Part shown: in pieces, positions 55,901 through 64,000 of the stretch | Numbering within the stretch: position 1 is the first letter of the stretch | How the letters are laid out: each line of letters starts with the position of its first letter | NCBI GenBank assembly: GCA_025529335.1 | Contig: JAMYHX010000107.1 | Location: forward strand, 37,977 to 101,976 | Direction: 5' to 3' | Source of the DNA: Rhizopus sp. PT2906 | Taxonomy: Eukaryota > Mucoromycota > Mucoromycetes > Mucorales > Rhizopodaceae | Length of the DNA stretch: 64,000 nt | Program-made: the position numbers and the translations under genes | Notes under the pieces: model-generated | Told to the model about the DNA's origin: nothing | Seen by the model: only the letters and a program-made list of their open reading frames with translations | Databases searched by the model: none

Positions 55901-56498
55901 TGACATAACAACACCATTTGTTCTCGCATCTGTCTTTGATAAAATTTTCAATAGATTGTCTGTATCTATGCTAAAGCTGTGAACGAACAGGCTGTTCCTG
56001 GTGCAGACGTACAGTTCCTTTTGTTTTTCACAAATTTCTACGCGTTCAATATTGTCGTGACAATCATATCTAAAGATATTGTCTGTTTCTAAAAAGTTCC
56101 AAATGTATAAGGTCTTATTTGTTGTCAGCCATACTCGGTTAGTATTTAACAAGAACCCAAGCTTGTATGGAATTGAAAGAGGATCTAGAGTATATAAAGC
56201 ATGAATATAAAGAATCAAAAATCCGTAGAATGACTTACTATGAATTATACTAGCCAATGGTTCAGGAAAGGCCGTCGTGCTTCCTTTTACAAATGCGTTG
56301 TTGTTGGTATATTCATTAGAGATAGTTGTTGTGTCTAATAAGCAATCAGTGTCTGTTGTAACATCAATTGTCTTTAATCTTACCATGAAAATATGAATCG
56401 AGATTTAGTTTTGCTTTGTCTTGTTCATTTAACTGAGAAATACTATCACAAAAGCAACTAAATGCTTCATTTACACTGGCAGCAATAACATTATTCAT
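52961..56498 (-). CDS. NUP133: nucleoporin Nup133
   Basis: A Y-complex (Nup84/Nup107-160) scaffold subunit. Exons 56498-56384, 56334-56239, 56184-55723, 55661-55237, 55179-54764, 54709-54625, 54571-54480, 54412-54208, 54153-53292, 53232-53152 and 53097-52961 give 991 residues. The N-terminal half is a beta-propeller (IPYKLGFLLNTNRVWLTTNK, LYIWNFLETDNIFRYDCHDN). The C-terminal half is an alpha-helical stack (FNEDFYAEKLNDTLMIMESE, RYIENIIEASGKPQRQLLAL, YHYLFEYYTYRSEYYDAIVA, EALYLMDFMELYDWKYAQLA). This layout and the conserved (R).N..F....L. ...LA propeller-helix join indicate Nup133 rather than Nup155, but divergence is high. Intron 54207-54154 has a GC donor. The first intron is uncertain: 31, 49 and 100 base versions all keep phase, and 49 was chosen. 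Intron 56238-56185 is stopless and 54 bases. Confidence 0.8.
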
Positions 56499-56801
56499 CG
56501 GTGTCGATCAAAAGATTGAACAAGCAAAAAAAAAAAAAAAATATTTTCAGAATTCGCGTCTCTATTTTCACTTTCAGCAAGAAAAATTGATCTATGGTCT
56601 ATCATCATTCATAGCTTCTCGCATGCCTTCAAAGGGAAGCTATTTAAATGGTTACATAGGATAAATGGCTCTAGGTGACCTATTCACTTTACCAACTTCA
56701 CTTTCCAAATGCGGAATATGTTGACAACGAAGCCCCGCTCAGTTTGACCCTTGATAACAATTATATGAACTTTTTCTTTTTCTTTCCTTATTTATTATAA
56801 T
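56499..56801. promoter_or_regulatory. 303-bp divergent NUP133 / OPA3-like promoter
   Basis: Lies between the two divergent starts. It contains an 18-base A run (56526-56543) near the NUP133 side and a TTTTTCTTTTTC pyrimidine tract just before the OPA3-like ATG. No TATA box is clear. Confidence 0.4.
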
Positions 56802-57521
56802 ATGAGTACAATAAAGATTGGATCCTTGTTAGTAAGGTAAACTATTGTTTTGCAGTCATAAATAAGCCTATCTAATAAACTAAAAAGGACATTGGCAAAA
56901 CCAGTTGCAAACTCCATCAAGACGCAAGCCAAGAATCACCCAAAATTTAGAGAATTTTGCATTAATGTTGCTCAAGTAAGCAAGTTAACTTACACTATAA
57001 TACAAATGTTTTATAAACTTGTCAATTTTTATAATTAGACTTCACACAAATTAGAAATGACATTAAAGATGAAATTCTTAGGATATAAAACTGAAAAGAT
57101 TAGACCACTAAATGATGCCAGGTTAGTGGACTATTACTATAAGAGAAAGAGAACCCGACAGAACATGAGCCCAAGAAAAAGATTCTTACTGATATCTTAG
57201 AGCTATAGAGAGTGGTGCTAATTTTTTGAGCGAGGCCTTCATTTTCTCCGTAGCAGCATCTGTCATTGTTGCGGAAAGCTGGAGGTAAAATTAGGAGAAC
57301 CCTGAAATTCATATCTAACTTTATTTTTCAGGTCACATACAACAGCAAAAAATCGTAGAAATCATGTCGATGATGCGCTCGAAAATCTTGAAAACAAAAC
57401 TCAAACACTGACAGAGCTGCTAGAAGAGACGAGACATTTATATAAAGCAAATGAGGAAAGATTAAGACAAATAGAAGAAGACAACATACAGCTAAGAAAA
57501 CTTTTAGACGAAGTACTATAA
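56802..57521 (+). CDS. OPA3-family mitochondrial protein
   Basis: Exons 56802-56836, 56888-56975, 57039-57121, 57201-57284 and 57332-57521 give 159 residues, the usual size. The sequence begins MSTIKIGSLLVRTLAKPVAN, then KNHPKFREFCINVAQTSHKL, MTLKMKFLGYKTEKIRPLND, and a hydrophobic segment (LSEAFIFSVAASVIVAESWR). A coiled coil ends the protein (LEELTRHLY-type, ERLRQIEEDNIQLRKLLDEV). KLG.LL.R...KPIAN.IK, NHP.FR..C and LGF....I.PLNE are the OPA3 signatures. OPA3 proteins act at the mitochondrial membranes and affect morphology; the exact role is unresolved in general. The first exon has only 11 codons and was placed from phase and homology. Five exons fit in 720 bases. Confidence 0.88.
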
Positions 57522-60172
57522 ACAACACACATTGAGTGCATGCATATACTCAACTATCTACTTTAGATATTGTCAGTTAGTATGGGTCTTAGACGTCATA
57601 CAGAATACCAAGAACAGCCTAATGTTATTACACTCCCTGGCATTTCCAATAACTAGTATGGAGCATCTAAATGGACAGTCAAGTTAACAACCTATATATT
57701 TCAAAACTAATATTGTTGCCTTAATACACTCTATTCAACGTTTTTTAACAGAAAGTAATGGATAACAAGGATAATAAACATTACCATCTACTGCAATAAA
57801 AAGTTGTCATCAGCTATGGAATACTTTAATCGTTTAAGAGCATTTGGAATCCATGCACCAGAATACGGGGGTTGCTATTTGCACAACACAACGTTTTCAC
57901 AATTAGTGACGTAGGCAATTCAATTTTGCACAGCAAGCAGCATATCTATTGTATTATAAGTTCTTCATGTCGTAAAAGATTATTTTGAGAAAGAAAACTA
58001 TAAAAAGGGCAGATCACAAAACATATTCTTACAGACGCGCCATGCTCAATTCTAATTGGGCATGCTTAATTCATGCCATGACCTTTATAAAGAGGTTATT
58101 ACAGACTCATCGAAACACCCTTGTCTTATACTTCAGTGTTGTACACTGATGTTTACTAGAGTGATAGCACTAATTCAATACAAGTTCTCACTAATAAAAA
58201 TTAAATCCAATGAATGCACAAGATAAAGAAGTGCTTTCACTGCTTGACAAGTACTAATGTAAATAGCGGCTGTGTCTATCAAGTCTCCAAAGAAATAATT
58301 TGACATTCAAGTGATCTAATCTTATTTATGAAATGGAAAGATCATTATGATAAACAACTGAAGCTTTTTGCTGTATCATGCCCTATCATGCATGCAGTAT
58401 GCATAGTCAACGGTTTGAGTGGATGAAAAAGGCAAGTACGAAGTATTAAGTCATATTGGCCTTGATTGTTAACTCTTGTCACTCGATATAAGTCATGGAA
58501 GAAGTACCATAAGTGATCATCTTTATAGTAATACCACAGACTATGAGTAATCTGGAATGTGTACACGGCTTTAAATAGCTATGTTATCTATCTAAATTAT
58601 ATACAAAGGATAATTTGAAGCCCTTTGCGTGTGATTTCCTCCAATCTAGCACTGCTATCACGCTTCCTCTGCAACTGTAACAGACAATATCTCATACAGC
58701 ACTCAATAGCATTTTGAAAGCCACTGCCTGGCTTAAAATTAAGGCTTACTTCCTACTGTCTTTCGAAATATATCTCCTAGGCTCAAACGCATACTTTATC
58801 TATATTCCGGACTATGGATCTTTTAAGCTTTGGCATTGTAGAATGTCAATGGTCTCCTAGTATAAAGTGGCTTTATATCTTGGTAGATTTTGCAAGCAAA
58901 CAAAAGTTAAAATATGTTTATGCTTGTGGATCCTTTTGTAAGACGAAATCTATATGCATTTTATAGCTTAGAAGAAAATCTACAAAAGGCAACAAAGCCC
59001 CCGTTGAGTGCTTTTATTCAAAGGTTACAGATGGATCTGGACTGTCTTTGATGTTAGTTTGTATGATTCTTGATTTTCATATATCCTATGTTCGTACTTC
59101 AAGATCAATGGATCAAAAAAAAAAGAAGCTCAGTTTACCTCACACTTTATGGGGATAAAGTAGAGACATGTGGCGTACATCAGAAATGCTATCTCAATGG
59201 GTAACAGGAAGCACCCTCAAAATATGACAAAGATCACAAATGTAAGAAACGCCTATTTCTAATTGGATGAAATATGATTTTTATATAATGTATCGTAATT
59301 TAATAGATAATACGCCTAAAAGTTGGTCCAAGGGCGTGGTAGATCGTGGAACAGTGACACGATTATTGCATGATATGTTTATAACAAAACATAAACAATG
59401 CAGATCCTCCTCAACTCACATAGCAGCAGCAGCAACAACAAAGCTTTGGGTGAGCAAATTAGGTGGTGAATGACTGCAGATATACTTTCATCATTGACAT
59501 TTAAACATTGACATGGTATTTGTAAATTTTCATCTCACAATTATTTGCTACATCCCTATTAGTGTAAAAATCCGTCCATATCTATAATAGAGATTATGTA
59601 GCTTTATCTCTTCAAGAGGTGCTTTGGAGAAATTGTTTATGATTACAAACGACTCAATCAAATTGGTACAGTTAACTTATCAGTGATCGCATCAACATAA
59701 AAGTAAAAATCCAAAAGCTTATCAGAAAGCAAAGTATATTTCTTGTTGTATTTTATGTCAAAATAAGCTAAACTTATGACTATTGTGTTCTGGAATTGAT
59801 AATAAAATGCAACAACACCTATTAGAGATGCAAGGCTAAGCCGAATTATTTATCAGCAGAATATTAGCCACTTATTAATGTTTGATGCGCAGGAGAAAAA
59901 GATGTCAATGATAGGCTGTTTTAAAAAGGGAAAAGCGAGTATAATGTGTCTATCTATTTATTCATGTGCTTATCACTCTACGCAAACGAATTTTTTTCTC
60001 CATACAAAATGATGGTGTGGTTTGTTTACACGCAATAAAGCAAGTTTCTTCTCGCAGATGAGGTTATTTACTTTGCAGATTATTTTAATGCACAAGATTA
60101 ATCGCACATTTGCAACGATTATAAAAGAAAAGAATTATCGTTTATTTCATTTTATACCACTTCTTCTTTGTT
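57522..60172. other. 2.65-kb region without a recognisable gene
   Basis: No family signal on either strand. Frames at 58566-58345 and 59267-59473 are short and unsupported. Composition is AT-rich, without tandem repeats or transposon ends that I can see. Confidence 0.4.
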
Positions 60173-62007
60173 ATGAAACTATCCACTATTTCTATAGCCT
60201 TGCTTACCGCATCAAGTCAATTGACCCCCGGGTTGGCTCAACAAAAGTTCAATCTCACAACTAACTTCCGAGAGCCAAAGAATATTCTGTTTTCATGTAA
60301 CCTTGGTGGGGCATCGCATGTTTTATGGGTATTGGAAACTCTTCAGGAACTGTCTGTTAGAGGACATCATGTTGCATGGTTAACAAAAGTAAGTAGGAAT
60401 TAGTCAAACAGTATTCAATGAATACTTATGAATATCCTGTAGGAGGATCAAGTCAAGTTCATTAAAGGTTATCCTTCCGTTAAACTTATCGTGAATGGGC
60501 CTGGTGTCTTTGAAAAAGGAGAATATCGCACGTTATTTGAGCAAGCATCTCATATGGATCCGGTCAGGAAGAGTGTCCATTTATTCAGCAGAACTACATT
60601 AAACTATACAGATGGTAATTAAAAGCTGTTAGAAAGAACAACATGTTTAAATATTGTGACATAGAATATTTGAAGCATCGCATCGTATTTGATACTGAGC
60701 AAGTGGACTTGGTAATATGTGACGCCTTAAACAGAGCCTGTACCGAAGCTGCAAAAGCAGTCAAGATGCCAAGTGTTATAACAGCATCATTGGCTGTGAG
60801 CCCTGGTAAAGCTTTTTATTATTACCATATACCTTATGCTCATTTTGTATATCATATAGATGCTTCTGCACCATATGTTAACACAAAGTTCTTTAACATG
60901 CATCATCCTATAAGCAAAGGCCAATCATTCTATACAAGATTCACTGACAGAGTGATCAGTCCTGTGCGTTTCATTATTGGTAGCCTACCACAAATAAAGA
61001 AATATACTCAACAGATGAAGCTTGTGGGCGTCAAGGTTCCAATCAATCCTATGGATAATTGGAAAGACAGTATCAAAATTATCAATTCGGTTTTTGGCTT
61101 TGAAGTACCACGTCCATTGGGTCCCCTTGTTGAACTTGTAGGTCCTATTCTTCCACAAAGCTATCCTGACTTGAATGTTGAACTTAAAACTTTCCTTGAT
61201 AATCACTATAAAGTTGTTTACGTGGGATTTGGTCAAATGGCTGTACCTACACATAAGGACATTAAACTCGTCTTGACTGCCTTGCTCGAAAATATGGAAA
61301 TTCAAAATATTGACGGTATTATCTGGTCTACCCGTGGTATCCGTGAACTTTTCCCTGACACAATAACAACTCGTTCGAAGACAATCTATGATATCAACAG
61401 CTTCTTTGAAAGCCCAGCAAATAGCTCTAATATTGCATTTGTAGACTGGGTGCCTCAAGTTGCTATCCTTCATCATCCTTCGACTCGTTTGTTTATCACG
61501 CATGGTGGTGCAGGTTCTTTGTACGAATCAATGCATGCCGGCGTACCTGTTGCTGTAGTCCCTTTCTTTGCTGATCAACCTGGTAATGCTGTCATGGCTG
61601 AAGAAACTGGTATTGGTCGCTGGTTCAGAAGGACGTTAAGTCAAGCGGAGGCAAATGCTCTGGTCAAGGAGATTATTGAGGACAAGACAGATCAATACAG
61701 ACGTAATGTAAACCATCGCAAGGCACTGGTGCAAATTAGAAACGAACGTGGTAAACAAAGAGCTGCCGATCTAATTGAAGAAGCGCTATTTACGCATAAT
61801 GATGGAAAAATAATACATAGAAGAGATGTCCGTAGAGATCTCCCATTTTTCAAGGCTTATAACCTGGATATTCATTTAGCCTTATTGGCTTCCTTACTCA
61901 CACTGGTCTATTCCATATACTGCCTTGCTATCTCTGCTTACGTATTAACTTCGAGAAGAGTCATCGTTGAAAAGTTCAAGGTTAATAAGAAATTAAAAGC
62001 AAATTAA
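60173..62007 (+). CDS. membrane-anchored GT1 (UDP-glycosyl transferase-type) glycosyltransferase
   Basis: Transfers sugar from a nucleotide sugar to lipophilic acceptors. Exons 60173-60388, 60443-60614 and 60665-62007 give 576 residues. A signal peptide (MKLSTISIALLTASSQLTPG) starts the protein. The N-terminal acceptor domain contains NILFSCNLGGASHVLWVLE (the family G-x-x-S-H). The C-terminal donor domain has VVYVGFGQMA, FVDWVPQVAILHHPSTRLFI, THGGAGSLYESMHAGVPVAV and FFADQPGNAVMAEETGIG, the UGT signature box. Near the end LALLASLLTLVYSIYCLAIS is a transmembrane anchor followed by a basic tail (KVNKKLKAN), as in animal UGTs of the ER. A luminal catalytic domain with a short cytosolic tail is therefore likely. 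Substrate unknown. Confidence 0.9.
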
Positions 62008-62885
62008 ACTGCTTAATGTCTCACACACCCTTTTTAATGACTACAACGTATTATTTAAAATAAACATATATTTTTTACTCTTGCTATATTTATTGATTTT
62101 CCTTTTTATATCATCAAAGTAACTATTTTTAACTATTCCTTATTTATATGAAACAGCCATGATTATGCGCAAAGAAGTACAGACATCGAGCCTTATTTCT
62201 TTACTATCATGATGCCAATGCGAGAGTCAAAATTCAATAAAATTTGCAAGAGTTCTGAAATGTTTTAGTACGCGTGTAAGCGTATTTGAATACAAGCGTC
62301 ACTCAAAACGTCCCTGTATGCTTGCACCAATAGCATGAAAGATCGGCGTAGACTATGCGTTATGTGCTATTTCAAAAAAAAAAAGGTACAACAGTGCACG
62401 TGTGGAACGTCAAAGGCTCAGCTTATGAGCTGAAGCTAAAACCATCTCCAGTTGACTACCAAGTTTAAAGACTAAGAGTAGTAGTTGCTTCAGCTAATGA
62501 ACTTTTATTGGGTAATTGGAGTGACATTACATACACAATACTATCTGAAAATAAAGAATGTTATAAAAAGGTTTTTTGCTAACTCATCGGGATATGACGC
62601 GTAGATAATGAGTATTGAGACAAGAACACCTTGGTTGAATACAGGTTCAAAAAAGAGACAAAGACATCAAGACACAATTGCATTGATGAATAGGACACTT
62701 GCTTTCAATAAGAGAGAGAGAGAGAGAGAGAGAGAAAGGGGAAAGAAATAAGGTGCGACTTTAAGCCAAATGGAGATGGCTAAAAAAAGGGTAATATAAA
62801 AGTTATGGAAATTAAGGAAGCACAAATTATTTGGCTTTGAACAGCCGAGAGCCTCTGTTTCTTTTTACTGGTTTTTAACGTCCCA
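62008..62885. other. 878-bp intergenic region with an (AG)n tract
   Basis: Contains (AG)12-13 at 62711-62735 followed by a purine-rich stretch, about 150 bases before the next start codon, and a short A run near 62375. No gene is seen. Confidence 0.45.
62711..62735. repeat. (AG)n microsatellite upstream of the F-BAR gene
   Basis: A perfect AG dinucleotide run of about 25 bases ending in AAAGGGG. It is the same repeat type as at 1533-1550 near the APS kinase start, so AG tracts recur in promoter positions here. Confidence 0.7.
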
Positions 62886-64000
62886 ATGACTAGAGCTAGA
62901 GGAAGAAGTGTTTCTCAGCAACCTGCAGACGATGAGGCATATACGAATAAAGGCTGTATATTTCTGTTACTAACAGCTAAAATAGCTCACTGCGATCGAC
63001 AAACAGTTTGAATTTATAAATACAGAATTTAAATATAATGTTCATGATTTGGATGCTATGATTACCTTACTTCGCGCAAGGTAATTTAATACTTCTTACT
63101 TTTCGCATTGCTCTTCAACAGTAGTTTATGTCAGACTTTCAGCAGAAGAAATGTACATTAGTGCATTGCTCAAAGCAAAAAAGGCAACTTCTATATATGA
63201 ATCTGACAAAGCACCCAGCTATGAATTTCAGTTTACCTTTTATCAAGCTGTAAAAGCATACGAGTCAAGCATATACAGCTTGATTGAAAGTAGACAGATT
63301 GTTAGGGACACCATCAAAAAGGAAATAGATAAATTAGTCCAACAGAGGGTAAATAAATAAAAAAAGACAATATGCAAAAATAAATAACAATCTACAGGAA
63401 CACGAAGAAGCCACAAGAAAAACATACAAAACAAAACTAGCTGAGGCCAATTCGAATTATACAAACTATCGTAACAGAGATATTGTCAAGGTAACTGATA
63501 GATTATTCATTAATGGCAGAGGCTCAACTTTGAGAATAGCTTCAAAAATTGTATACTCATAAATGCGAGGACTTGAAGAACGCTCAAACTACATATCAGG
63601 CACAGCAGTTGCAAATACAACAACAACAACTTCATGCAAATGAAGAAAGCAATGATGATCACAAGTTAAGTAGGAACTCATTGGAAGCGTCAAGGCTGTC
63701 CGGAGAATATGGCTCAATAAAAGATTTGGATGGGAATAGCGATCAACATAATAAGAAGGGAATGGCTGGATTATTTTCGCAAATGAGAACAATAGCTTCC
63801 AGTGGTGGTTCTTATCTATCATCTGTGGATCAAAACAAGCAAATTTCAAAGTTTGCCAAAATGAAGAAAGATATCGCAGAAGCTGATTCTGAATATCGTG
63901 ATGGCATTCTAATACTTGAAGCATTAAGGAAAAAACAGAGAAAAGCAGTAGAAGAAACAAATTGGGTAACTACAAAATGCTGTATCAACAATCTCAGTTC
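62886..64000 (+). CDS. F-BAR domain protein, N-terminal part (runs off right edge)
   Basis: Exons 62886-62936, 62986-63080, 63135-63348, 63398-63490 and 63540-63965 give the first 293 residues; the frame continues off the window. The early region (LTAIDKQFEFINTEFKYNVH, DLDAMITLLRARLSAEEMYI) and the helices with EFQFTFYQAVKAYESSIYSL, IESRQIVRDTIKKEIDKLVQ, EEATRKTYKTKLAEANSNY and LQKLYTHKCEDLKNAQTTYQ have the F-BAR pattern. A long Gln-rich insert (QAQQLQIQQQQLH) and a Ser/Gly linker follow, then another helix (KKDIAEADSEYRDGILILEA). Fungal F-BAR proteins with such inserts are often RhoGAPs of the Rgd1 type, but that domain would be outside the window. Intron 1 (62937-62985) needs a GC donor (GAG then GCATAT). 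Without it no phase-consistent join exists. Confidence 0.75.

Noticed and set aside
59267..59473. 68-codon + strand frame
   Set aside because: No family signal or gene context; the end has an Ala-rich stretch typical of GCA repeats.
1..64000. CRISPR arrays, rRNA operons, bacterial-type operons or replication origins
   Set aside because: None seen; the window is eukaryotic nuclear DNA, and the repeats present are microsatellites, homopolymers and transposon-derived.

Overview
The window reads as nuclear DNA of a filamentous fungus, most likely Mucoromycota (Mucorales). Genes are intron-rich, with introns of about 45-65 bases (GT-AG, CTRAY-like branch sites, AT-rich). The gene set is fungal: a CE4 chitin deacetylase, a prenylated Sel1-repeat chitin synthase regulator, and a PH-CRIB-kinase PAK of the Cla4 type. 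The transposon and gene-family debris has a style I associate with Mucorales. The species is not determinable from the sequence alone. Gene models were assembled by hand-splicing exons so that reading phase and family motifs both hold; two alternative N-termini remain open (alkaline phosphatase, Nup133).

Layout, left part (1-28.9 kb): a dense housekeeping block. In order: a partial hypothetical gene (-), APS kinase (-), vacuolar-type alkaline phosphatase (+), mitochondrial Mn superoxide dismutase (+), Ypt7/Rab7 (-), Skt5/Chs4-like Sel1 protein (-), Kri1 (-), a tiny LYR-motif ETFRF1/LYRM5 homologue (+), a Sec7-PH Arf exchange factor (+), 2 kb without a gene, an HMG-box factor (-), uroporphyrinogen-III synthase (+), chitin deacetylase (+), a cytochrome P450 (-), an eIF4G-type factor (+) and a Cla4-like PAK kinase (-). 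Several pairs converge tightly: SOD2 and YPT7 stop codons are 3 bases apart, and chitin deacetylase and P450 stops are 23 bases apart.

Middle (29-51 kb): an accessory, repeat-rich zone. A 4.9-kb structure (29314-34220) is bounded by near-identical 373-bp inverted copies of the 3' end of an IS630/Tc1-like transposase. It encloses broken pieces of a C2H2 plus PD-(D/E)XK-like gene. Next come a Kelch-BTB gene; a broken element joining a Tc1-like helix-turn-helix domain to a TnpB/Fanzor-like zinc-ribbon and NRD tail; a second isolated zinc-ribbon remnant that has lost the Asp; a small EYDRS-motif gene; an AAAP-type amino-acid transporter; a gag-like gene with one internal TGA; and a cluster with a tRNA-like pol III promoter sequence and a dispersed repeat also found at 34.6 kb.

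Right part (51.4-64 kb): a tail-anchored coiled-coil protein (+), Nup133 (-), an OPA3-family protein (+), 2.6 kb without a gene, a membrane-anchored GT1 glycosyltransferase (+), and the first 293 residues of an F-BAR protein running off the end.

The housekeeping genes are not a pathway cluster. The two most unusual signals are the transposon-derived structures between 29 and 42 kb and the recurrence of GC-AG introns: three, two of them with the same GCATAT donor.
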